From NCBI RefSeq assembly GCF_001995985.1, contig NZ_MUFC01000017.1:1-52498 (forward strand): DNA of 52,498 nucleotides, read 5' to 3'. The translations under genes and the position numbers were made by a program. The DNA is from Salinivibrio sharmensis. GTDB lineage: Bacteria > Pseudomonadota > Gammaproteobacteria > Enterobacterales > Vibrionaceae. Of this stretch, positions 38,149-45,968 are shown piece after piece. Every line of letters starts with the position of its first letter. Positions within the stretch are counted from its first letter, which is position 1. Below the pieces are notes generated by a model that worked only from the letters and a program-made list of their open reading frames with translations, was not told where the DNA came from and did no database searches.

Positions 38149-39393
38149 ATGTGGAAAACCCTTAGACACTCTTTGCCATTGCAAATTGCGGTAGCGGCTG
38201 CACTGGCTTGGCTTCTGGGCACAGCGTTCGGCCCAATTGAGAACGCAGAGCAGACGACTTGGTATCCATTGCTTATGCTCGCCAAGGTCAGTTATATCGG
38301 TTTACTAAAAGCCGTGGTCGGCGTGATGGTGTTGCTCTCGCTACTGGAAGGGATCAGCAACATTGGTAATGTGGTTCGCCTCAAGCGCCTAGGTGGTGCA
38401 ACACTTTTGTTTTACGGTTTTACTACCACCATTGCGATCACCCTTGGTCTTGGCGCAGCGCTGATGATGCCCGAATGGCAACCACTCACCAATGCACCGC
38501 CCGTGGATGAGAGCATTAACTTTATCAATCAAGAGGCTGCGGGAGCCGGAGCGATTGCGACCAAACTTATTACTATGGCGTTGGTGAATCCGTTCGCAGC
38601 GATCACTCAGGGGAACTTGCTGGCGATCGTGGTGTTCACCATTTTGTTTGGTATTTCGCTGATTGTCGCACTGCCAGAGTCACATCCACTATTCGAAACC
38701 ATTCGCGGGTTGAATAAAGGCATTAACACCATGGTGGCAGGGATTATCAAGCTGGCGCCGTTTGCGGTGTTTGCGATTGTTTTCCAGTTCTCCCATCAAG
38801 GGGATAACGATCTATTTGGCCAGTTATTCAGTTTTGCAGCCTTAGTGTTTGGACTGACGATGGTTCATGCACTGATTGTGTTACCTCTCATTGCGCGCGT
38901 TGCCGGTGGTGTTGGCTTTGTGAGCCTATTTCGTTCGATTTCCGCGCCACTGGCGATGGCTTTTGCCACCTCATCCAGTGCCGCGACACTGCCCGTTTCG
39001 ATGCAGGCAGCCAAAGAAGAGCTTAAGGTCACTCCGTCGACCGCGAGCATGGTCTTGCCGTTGGGCGCGGTGATGAACATGGATGGCACCGCGTTATTTG
39101 AAGGTATTGCCGCGGTGTTCCTCGCACAATTGTTCGGGATTGATCTGTCGACGACCGGCATTGTGATGATCTTCATTATGGCGATGGTCTCGTCGGTGGG
39201 CGCCCCGGGCATGCCGTCGGGCTCGATGTCGGGTATGCAGTTGGTGTTGCTGGCAGCGGGTATTCCACTGGAAGCCATTGCCATTTTGCTGATCATTGAG
39301 CGCCCACTCGACACCTTCCGTACCGCAGTCAATGTGCAAGGCGATTTGATTGGTGCCACGGTAATAGATAAGTGGCAAAAACGCTTTGACTAA
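38149..39393 (+). CDS. Dicarboxylate/amino acid:cation symporter (DAACS)
   Basis: 414 residues, multi-spanning. It carries the SLC1/GltP-type signatures: the serine-rich hairpin ATSSSAATLPVS, the NMDGT motif in MNMDGTALFEG (cation/substrate site) and the second hairpin SVGAPGMPSGSM. It imports dicarboxylates or acidic/neutral amino acids with sodium or protons across the inner membrane; the substrate is not decided by sequence. It stands alone, with a strong terminator. Confidence 0.9.
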   Translation: MWKTLRHSLPLQIAVAAALAWLLGTAFGPIENAEQTTWYPLLMLAKVSYIGLLKAVVGVMVLLSLLEGISNIGNVVRLKRLGGATLLFYGFTTTIAITLGLGAALMMPEWQPLTNAPPVDESINFINQEAAGAGAIATKLITMALVNPFAAITQGNLLAIVVFTILFGISLIVALPESHPLFETIRGLNKGINTMVAGIIKLAPFAVFAIVFQFSHQGDNDLFGQLFSFAALVFGLTMVHALIVLPLIARVAGGVGFVSLFRSISAPLAMAFATSSSAATLPVSMQAAKEELKVTPSTASMVLPLGAVMNMDGTALFEGIAAVFLAQLFGIDLSTTGIVMIFIMAMVSSVGAPGMPSGSMSGMQLVLLAAGIPLEAIAILLIIERPLDTFRTAVNVQGDLIGATVIDKWQKRFD

Positions 39394-39405
39394 TGGCCTC
39401 ATCGC

Positions 39406-39439
39406 AAAAAACCGCTCCCAACCACGGAGCGGTTTTTTT
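39406..39439. terminator. Bidirectional terminator symporter/dgt
   Basis: ACCGCTCC / GGAGCGGT stem (39411-39418, 39426-39433) with A and T runs on both sides. It serves both convergent genes. Confidence 0.88.
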
Positions 39440-40886
39440 ATCCCTCTTCAATCACATGAAAGGCGCGGTATTCGTCGAATGCGTATTGGTCGGTCATACC
39501 GCTGATATAGTCAATCAGCAGGCGAGTACGAAAATAGAATTCACGCGCAGTGGCAGAAGGGATCTGCTCCGCCAGTGCCTGTCTTTGCACCGCGTCACGA
39601 TAGGCTTTTTTATGTTTTTCAGGCAGTTTTTTAAATAGCCGCTGGGTGTATATCGACGCTTGTGGCTTGACCGGCTCGCCATTGACTAAGGCTGTAAACA
39701 CCTCACTGGGCAAGGTGAGGAGTGGACGATAGATGCTCATCAAACCATGGATGACGCGATAGCCTTGTAGCTCGCGGCGTTCCACTTCAGGGTGACAAAA
39801 GGCATGCGCTTTGGCGACGTTTTTAAAGGTGTGTACAATTAAATGATTGACGCTGTTATCTTCAATTAATGCGTGATTAAAGGTGCCATCAATGACGGCG
39901 GGTAAATGGTCGACAAAGCGTTGGGCGGCATGGCGAGGCAAGCGTTTATTGACCTCCACACGCAAGAAGACAAAAAACTGACTATCACTGCCGTGGCTGC
40001 GCTTTTCCGCATTCTCTAACATAGTCGCCATGGTGTTGGCGTCATGCCCTTCACTGGCCTGGGTAAGCTGTACAAAGGTTGCCTTTAGGGCCGCTTTCAG
40101 ATCCGCGAGAGTCAGTACGCCTTTTTCAACGGCGTCTTCTAAATCGGCAATGCCATAAGAAATATCATCGGCCGCTTCCATGATGTAACTGACTGGGGCA
40201 CGACAGCCGGGCGAGATGGCGAGCGTTTCTTGTAAATCGCCAATGTACGCGTGTTCACTGAGAAAATAGCCGACTTTCTTTTTTAGGTAAGCGCGGGCGT
40301 CGTCATCTGCAGGTTTCGGCTCGCTACCACACCGAGTGTATTTAAGAATGCCGGAGACTTGCGAATAGGTGAGGTTCAGCTGTTGTAAGGAATGGATCAG
40401 CCGTATGCCTTGTGCGTTGCCTTCAAAATGACAGAGATCGCGCTGTACCGCCTCAGGCAGTTCTTCATTAAAATGTTGGCGGTAGATATATGGGACATGC
40501 TCACTGAGCCAATCACTGAGCGCTTGCTCGCCAAAGTGTCCGAACGGTGGATTACCAATGTCGTGCATGAGGCAAGCCATCTCAACCAAGGTTTCCAAGC
40601 AGCGGTCGAGCGGGGGAGCGAGTTGCGAGGCAGACAGTTTGTCGGCAATCAGTTGACTGATATAGCGCCCGACTTGCTGGACCTCTAAAGAGTGGGTGAG
40701 ACGGCTGCGCACCGCGGCATTGCGTTCAAGTGGAAAAACTTGGGTTTTTTGTTGCAAACGGCGCACGGCGGCAGAGTTAATGATCCGTCCACGATCGCTT
40801 TCAAACTGCTTCATCAAATCGCCGTTCGTTTGCGTTCTAAAAGGCCGATCTGGACGGATTTTTTGCTCAAAGTTCACAGTCATCAT
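39438..40886 (-). CDS. dgt: Deoxyguanosinetriphosphate triphosphohydrolase Dgt
   Basis: 482 residues from the ATG at 40886 (a GTG at 40904 is in frame without a ribosome site). This is an HD-domain enzyme: FESDRGRIINSAAVRRLQ, His65 in RLTHS, and His108-Asp109 in MHDIGNPPFGHFGE. It hydrolyses dGTP to deoxyguanosine and triphosphate. The length and start match the E. coli-type Dgt subfamily. This enzyme class also limits dNTPs for phages, though dgt is a housekeeping gene here. Confidence 0.94.
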   Translation of the reverse strand: MMTVNFEQKIRPDRPFRTQTNGDLMKQFESDRGRIINSAAVRRLQQKTQVFPLERNAAVRSRLTHSLEVQQVGRYISQLIADKLSASQLAPPLDRCLETLVEMACLMHDIGNPPFGHFGEQALSDWLSEHVPYIYRQHFNEELPEAVQRDLCHFEGNAQGIRLIHSLQQLNLTYSQVSGILKYTRCGSEPKPADDDARAYLKKKVGYFLSEHAYIGDLQETLAISPGCRAPVSYIMEAADDISYGIADLEDAVEKGVLTLADLKAALKATFVQLTQASEGHDANTMATMLENAEKRSHGSDSQFFVFLRVEVNKRLPRHAAQRFVDHLPAVIDGTFNHALIEDNSVNHLIVHTFKNVAKAHAFCHPEVERRELQGYRVIHGLMSIYRPLLTLPSEVFTALVNGEPVKPQASIYTQRLFKKLPEKHKKAYRDAVQRQALAEQIPSATAREFYFRTRLLIDYISGMTDQYAFDEYRAFHVIEEG

Positions 40887-41208
40887 GACACCCAGCTTGT
40901 CCACTTTTTAAGATAGAGTGCGGCGGATTTCACTGACTGTCAATCCGCCGCTTGGCATAGCAAGACGGCAGCGACATAGATTAATGCATAGAGCGTCTTT
41001 TTCATTCTGAGCACCCGAGTTATAGGACGTGCTTATAATGAATTAACTATTTTGTTTTTAGGCGCGAGAGAAAAGCTGAGTCTAGAAGAAAAGTCACACT
41101 CGGTAGGGGAGAAAAACGATAGTTTGATTGACTTATCAAATGCGGTGCTATTGAAGGGAATAAGCACTGCAGGCAAAAGGCAGTGAATTTGCCTGCAGTG
41201 TATAGCGT
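40887..41208. other. dgt promoter region and porin 3' region
   Basis: No gene. It holds a perfect 10-bp inverted repeat GCGGCGGATT / AATCCGCCGC (40920-40929, 40942-40951) without a T run, just upstream of dgt, and the porin terminator hairpin at 41165-41200. Confidence 0.5.
41165..41200 (-). terminator. Putative porin-gene terminator
   Basis: Perfect 13-bp stem CACTGCAGGCAAA / TTTGCCTGCAGTG with a 10-base loop directly after the porin stop. The T run on the minus strand is short (GCTTATT). Confidence 0.6.
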
Positions 41209-42114
41209 TTACTTGATGGTGAAGCCTAAATAAGCTTGGAACTCGTTATTATCGAAGATATCTTTATCATTTTTATTTCCTTTGGCATCTTTGAATTCCC
41301 AGTTAAATGCTTCATAGGAAACACCTGCATGCCAAGAGAAGTGTTCATTAACTTCTTTTTTAAATTCTAATTCAGGTTGAATATGTGCCCAAGCCAATGT
41401 CGTATCTGAATCTGGTGTATGGCGGGCTTCAACATAGTTCTCGATATTAAACATGAAGCCAGCAGGCAGTGGTAGCGAGTAAGTTAGGTAGTTTTCAGTA
41501 CCAATTTGATAATCGTATTCTTCCTCGTCTGTGTCGTAGTAATCGAAGTTATACCATGCAAGGGAAAGGTTCCAGTGTTCAGACAGATCGCCGGATAGGT
41601 AAAAGTTGGTTTCGACGCCACTTTTATTCTTCAAACTCTCATCATTATCATTGCCGAGCTGTGCCCACAATTCGATGCCGAATGAAAAATCGTTTCCACC
41701 TAGGGTAACATCTTTACTGAAATAAGGCGCAATAATATATTGTTTAGTATCTGAAGAGTCGGACTCATCACTGGCTTTCCACGAGGCATCATAGCGGAAT
41801 AAATAATACATGGTTGCATCAAAATCCCCGATGCTACCTGCACCTTGTGCTAAGCCAAACTGGGTATCCCAACCTTCTTTTCTTGCTTCACCCTCATTTT
41901 TAATGAAGTCTTTGTCCACATCAAAAAGAAAGCTGTAATCGTCGCTGAGTTTATAAGATCCTTTACCGATGGTGGCTTCGGTTTTAGTGAGGCCATTTTC
42001 ATAATCATTGATTTTGACTTCACTGGTCAGTGAACCAAGCTCTCCGGCAAAACTGGTGGTGCTGGCAAGCGTGATTGCAGCGGCAATCGCTGTTTTTTGG
42101 ATAGTATTACTCAC
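41209..42114 (-). CDS. Outer-membrane beta-barrel protein, OmpG-like porin
   Basis: 301 residues. The signal peptide is about 1-23 (ending SFA). The rest is an alternating aromatic/acidic pattern typical of transmembrane beta strands (for example EHWNLSLAWYNFDYYD, FMFNIENYVEA, FSWHAGVSYEAFNWEF) and ends in a strand (FQAYLGFTIK). Length and style resemble monomeric OmpG/KdgM-type porins, but I recognise no specific subfamily. It is very acidic, fitting a halophile. A 682-bp intergenic region and a LysR regulator are divergently upstream. Confidence 0.7.
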   Translation of the reverse strand: MSNTIQKTAIAAAITLASTTSFAGELGSLTSEVKINDYENGLTKTEATIGKGSYKLSDDYSFLFDVDKDFIKNEGEARKEGWDTQFGLAQGAGSIGDFDATMYYLFRYDASWKASDESDSSDTKQYIIAPYFSKDVTLGGNDFSFGIELWAQLGNDNDESLKNKSGVETNFYLSGDLSEHWNLSLAWYNFDYYDTDEEEYDYQIGTENYLTYSLPLPAGFMFNIENYVEARHTPDSDTTLAWAHIQPELEFKKEVNEHFSWHAGVSYEAFNWEFKDAKGNKNDKDIFDNNEFQAYLGFTIK

Positions 42115-42796
42115 TTTAAAGTATCCCTTCTTTAATAAAACATCTGAGTACTGTCGCGTTTTAATTATTCCTCGTGTATGTATTACGTCATTGAACGCAA
42201 CGATACACGTATCGGCTTTTTATCCGATAAAAAACACTTAGCGACAGTCTATTCCTTGACGTTCGCTTATGTATTAGCGATGTAGATTCATTCACTTGTG
42301 TCGAGTGAACGTGGACTCATGCTAGCAATGCGTCAGTAACATGACAATGGTGTTAAGGATGAGTTAATTATCAGTTAGTACTTTTGCTCTATTTTTTCTG
42401 TTGTAAATCGCACTAATCACCATTCAGTTTCTGTTCAGCTCGAATAAATGACCATTAAATGAGTGAAAAAAAGTACTAACCCCTACTTGAATAAAATTTT
42501 AGTAATCGATTACTCGATAACTGGTCTTTTTAGCAGTGATAAGCATTGTTTGTGAATTTATATTCATTTATAGCGGTAAGGAGGGTAGGTTTTATTCTTT
42601 ATGGTCAGCGGTTATATAAAAATGGAAAGCATAATTATCCAAGGCTTAATCAGACCATAGTGGAAACAGGCTGCAGAGCACCAATGGTAATTTTGTCTAC
42701 TCTCCGAGCGTTTGTTAACCCAACGCATACCAAGAGGGCGTGTTTTGTGGTGTATTGGAGAGACTATTCATATTGGATTGTCATCTAAGTGTGGCT
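42115..42796. promoter_or_regulatory. Long AT-rich control region between porin and LysR genes
   Basis: 682 bases without a convincing gene. Structures seen: TTCACT / AGTGAA (42291-42296, 42304-42309); a perfect 12-bp inverted pair GTTAGTACTTTT (42374-42385) and AAAAGTACTAAC (42469-42480), each containing AGTACT; and the 14-bp palindrome AGTAATCGATTACT (42501-42514). These are candidate operators for the LysR protein or others. Confidence 0.5.
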
Positions 42797-43750
42797 ATGG
42801 AAGTAGAAGAGATCTATCGGCGAGACTTAAACCTGCTGGTTGCACTGCGCATTTTAGTCGAGGAGCGCAGCGTCAGTCGGGCAGCGATGCGCCTGAACCT
42901 AAGCCAATCGGCAATGAGTCGCGTGTTAGGACGGTTGCGTGATTTGTTAGCTGACCCATTGTTTAGTCGTCAGGGGCAGTCGCTTATCCCGACAGAAAAA
43001 GCGTTGTCAGTCAATCGTGCTCTGGATGAACCGCTCGCATCGTTACAGCAAATGTTAGCACCGAGTGATTTTAACCCCGGCACGTGTGATCATACCTTTA
43101 CCATCGCGACAACTGACTATGCGATGCAAACAATCTTGCCATTTGCACTGCCGCGTATCTATCAGGAAGCGCCTCAAGTGGCATTTGATTTCCAACCGTT
43201 ACAAAATGAACAGCTTAAAGAGCAACTGACATATGGTCGCGCGGATTTAGCCATTTGTCGGCCGAGCAATCCGATTGATACCTTACATCATCAGACACTT
43301 GGGCGGGTTGGGGTGCAATGCTTGGTCTCACACCAGCATCCACTGGCAGGAACGTCCATGACGCTGGATGACTACTTGCGATTCCCCCATGCGATGATTG
43401 CCATCAGTGATGGGGTGAAAGCACTGATTGAAAGCGCGCTAGCTGATAAACCGAAACGAAGAATGGTGCTCCGAGCATACCATTTAGAAGCAGCACTCGC
43501 GATTATCGACACGATGCCGTTAATTATTACCGTGCCAGCTGATCTGGCTTATCTCGTCGCGGAGCGTCATCAACTGGTGGTAAAGTCGCTCCCTTTTCAT
43601 TTTACCCCCTTTGACTACTCGATGATTTGGCATCCACGCTGTGAATATTCACCTGAACATGAGTGGCTGCGACGTGTGGTGGAAGAGGAATGTGGTAAGT
43701 TAATAGCAAAGCGAGTCGAAGACATACAGTTAGACCAAATAAGGCCCTAA
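42797..43750 (+). CDS. LysR-family transcriptional regulator (NodD/PcpR-like)
   Basis: 317 residues from the ATG at 42797 (MEVEEIYRRDLNLL), the natural family start; the frame is open from 42740. The N-terminal winged helix-turn-helix has SVSRAAMRLNLSQSAMSRVLGRLR (about 27-50) and a substrate-binding domain follows. The RRDLNLL start and DPLFSRQG pattern are those of the NodD/PcpR/LeuO branch. It is divergent from the porin gene across the long control region and converges with acuI; it may regulate either. Confidence 0.87.
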   Translation: MEVEEIYRRDLNLLVALRILVEERSVSRAAMRLNLSQSAMSRVLGRLRDLLADPLFSRQGQSLIPTEKALSVNRALDEPLASLQQMLAPSDFNPGTCDHTFTIATTDYAMQTILPFALPRIYQEAPQVAFDFQPLQNEQLKEQLTYGRADLAICRPSNPIDTLHHQTLGRVGVQCLVSHQHPLAGTSMTLDDYLRFPHAMIAISDGVKALIESALADKPKRRMVLRAYHLEAALAIIDTMPLIITVPADLAYLVAERHQLVVKSLPFHFTPFDYSMIWHPRCEYSPEHEWLRRVVEEECGKLIAKRVEDIQLDQIRP

Positions 43751-43778
43751 CGGGCCCTACTTGCGAGTACGCAATCAA

Positions 43779-44759
43779 CTAAAGCTTTATCACCGTACGG
43801 CCAGAGATTTGCCCTTTGATAATTTTTTGCGCAAATTCAGGCGTTTCACTTAAGCTAATTTCATGGCACGCTTGCTCAAAGTAACTCTCAGGCAAGTGAT
43901 TTGCCAATGCCTCCCATGCGGCGATGCGTTTTTCTCGAGGGCAGCTGACGGAGTCAATGCCTTGTAGGCGCACATTACGAAGAATAAATGGCATAACACT
44001 AGTAGGAAGGTCAAACCCACCGGCTAAGCCACAGGCAGCCACGGTGCCGCCATATTGCACTTGGCTGAGTGTTTTAGCCAACACTTTGCTACCTACGGTA
44101 TCAATAGCGCCTGCCCAGCCTTGTTTTTCTAATGGTTTTGCCGGTGTTTCCATCGCGCTGCGTTCAATAATCTCAGAGGCGCCTAATGCTTTAAGAAACG
44201 CTTGGTTCTCGTTAGCTCGGCCTGTTACTGCTCCGACTTGGTAGCCAAGTTGAGCTAGTAATGTGATAGCGATCGATCCCACACCACCGCTGGCTCCTGT
44301 AACCAATATCGGTCCATCTTCTGGTTTTATATTGGCATCCAGTAAGGCTCGAACACAGAGCATGGCGGTTAAGCCTGCGGTACCTACCATCATGGCTTGC
44401 TTAGGTGTCAGTGCATTGGGCAGGGGGACAAGCCAATCGGCTTTTAAACGCGCTTTTTGAGCCATTCCGCCCCAGTGGGTCTCACCGACCCCCCATCCTG
44501 TCAGAACAACATGGTCGCCTTCTTGGTAGCGGCTGTCGTCAGAACGGAGCACCTGACCGACAAGATCAATACCTGGCACCATGGGAAACTCGCGAATAAT
44601 TTTCCCTTGGCCTGTGATAGCCAAGCCATCTTTATAGTTCAGTGATGAGTAATCGACGGCAACGAGCACATCGCCATCAGGTAGCTGCGACTCATCAATT
44701 TGCTCGATAGATGGCACGGTTTGCTTGTTTTCTTGCTTGAGAACGAGCGCATTAAACAT
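43779..44759 (-). CDS. acuI: Acrylyl-CoA reductase AcuI/YhdH (MDR family)
   Basis: 326 residues. It is a zinc-free medium-chain reductase: an N-terminal GroES-like domain (SSLNYKDGLAITG, VPGIDLVG) and a Rossmann domain with VTGASGGVGSIA (about 152-163), AVTGRANE and GAIDTVGS. Members reduce acrylyl-CoA to propionyl-CoA with NADPH, which detoxifies acrylate from DMSP in marine bacteria. It converges with the LysR gene; no other DMSP genes are visible. Confidence 0.9.
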   Translation of the reverse strand: MFNALVLKQENKQTVPSIEQIDESQLPDGDVLVAVDYSSLNYKDGLAITGQGKIIREFPMVPGIDLVGQVLRSDDSRYQEGDHVVLTGWGVGETHWGGMAQKARLKADWLVPLPNALTPKQAMMVGTAGLTAMLCVRALLDANIKPEDGPILVTGASGGVGSIAITLLAQLGYQVGAVTGRANENQAFLKALGASEIIERSAMETPAKPLEKQGWAGAIDTVGSKVLAKTLSQVQYGGTVAACGLAGGFDLPTSVMPFILRNVRLQGIDSVSCPREKRIAAWEALANHLPESYFEQACHEISLSETPEFAQKIIKGQISGRTVIKL

Positions 44760-44917
44760 ATCAGTCTCCTAGACGATACTAATAAGGAATTGCTCTCAGT
44801 CTAGCGCTGACTCACCTATGAACTAAATGAAACTTTAGCATTAACTCTATGCGTTTAAATCATGATATATCTGCTGGAGAGTAACGACGTGCCCGTTCCC
44901 AGTTTGTATCACAGCTA

Positions 44918-45968
44918 GGCGTTGTTTCCTAAATCATTGAACTTATCATCCGAGCCGCGATCAGATCATCAACGCCTCAAACAGGTCACAGATGATGAGC
45001 AAAGCCAAGTACAAAATCAGCAATTGGAAGCAATACAATCAAGCATTGATTAACCGTGGTTCGATTACCTTTTGGGTTGATGACGCCGCTATCCAGACTT
45101 GGCACTGCAAAGAGCATCATGGCAAACGAGGCAGAGGCTTTACGTTTACCGATGGTGCCATTGAAACAGCACTGATGGTTAAAGGCATTTTCAAGCTCCC
45201 TGTTCGCGCCCTGCAAGGCTTTCTCGACTCGATATTTGGTTTGATGGACGTACCGCTAAAATCGCCGTCATACAGTTGTATCAGTAAACGGGCGAGGACG
45301 GTTGAAGTTAATTACCGATTACCCAGTCGTGGACCCGTTGCTCACGTCGTCATTGATGCCACCGGTTTAAAAGTGTTCGGCGAGGGAGAGTGGAAAATGC
45401 GCAAGCATGGCAAGGAAAAACGCCGTGTTTGGCGCAAGCTGCATCTCGCGATTGACGACAGTACACATGAAGTGATTTCTGCCGTCGTTAGCTTAGCGTC
45501 TGTTGGTGACAATGAAGCCTTGCCGACGCTGCTCAACCCGTTACGCCGAAAAATCGCCCAAGTCAGTGCTGACGGCGCTTATGATACTAAGGCGTGTCAT
45601 CAAGTGCTCAGGAGAAAAGGCATCAAACCGACCATTCCACCGCGCAGCAATGCGGGTTATTGGGAGAATGATCATCCTCGCAATGCAGCCGTCAGCGCCT
45701 TGAAATCGGGTAACTTGGCAAACTGGAAACGAGAAGAAGGTTATCACCAACGCTCTCTGTCAGAAACAGGCATGTCTCGATACAAAACGTTAATCAGCCC
45801 TGAGCTGACTCTACGTAACTACGATGCACAAGTTGGCGAAGCATTGGCCAACGTGAAAGCGATAAACAAAGTCATAAGACTTGGTATGCCTGTTAGTTAC
45901 CGAGTTGACTGATGGGAGTAATCCCATAGGGATCAGTACGTTAGGTGAATGATTTGATCAACAACGCC
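44918..45968 (+). mobile_element. IS5-family element, IS903 group, complete ends
   Basis: Terminal inverted repeats start with GGCGTTGTT at 44918 and end with AACAACGCC at 45968. The imperfect repeats share GGCGTTGTT plus the inner AAATCATT block (44931-44938 and its complement on the right). Element length is 1051 bp, close to the about 1.05 kb of IS903. One transposase gene fills it. No 9-bp target duplication is seen: the left flank is TCACAGCTA and the right flank TCTTTGAAC. This suggests deletion or recombination after insertion. The right end lies inside the frame of the ankyrin gene. Confidence 0.88.
44992..45912 (+). CDS. IS5/IS903-type transposase
   Basis: 306 residues, DDE superfamily. 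The middle shows VVIDATGLKVFGEGEWKMRKHG, RRVWRKLHLAID and SADGAYDT, and later KVIRLGMP. The overall sequence follows IS903 transposase closely by memory. There is no stop or frameshift, so it should be functional. A second ATG follows immediately (44995). Confidence 0.93.
   Translation: MMSKAKYKISNWKQYNQALINRGSITFWVDDAAIQTWHCKEHHGKRGRGFTFTDGAIETALMVKGIFKLPVRALQGFLDSIFGLMDVPLKSPSYSCISKRARTVEVNYRLPSRGPVAHVVIDATGLKVFGEGEWKMRKHGKEKRRVWRKLHLAIDDSTHEVISAVVSLASVGDNEALPTLLNPLRRKIAQVSADGAYDTKACHQVLRRKGIKPTIPPRSNAGYWENDHPRNAAVSALKSGNLANWKREEGYHQRSLSETGMSRYKTLISPELTLRNYDAQVGEALANVKAINKVIRLGMPVSYRVD

Noticed and set aside
42546-42788. 80-codon frame upstream of the LysR gene
   Set aside because: Non-ATG start, no ribosome site, no recognisable protein pattern; overlaps the LysR leader.
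43743-43756. Terminator between the LysR gene and acuI (GGCCC/GGGCC)
   Set aside because: Only 5 bp of stem with no T run on either strand, partly inside the LysR coding end.
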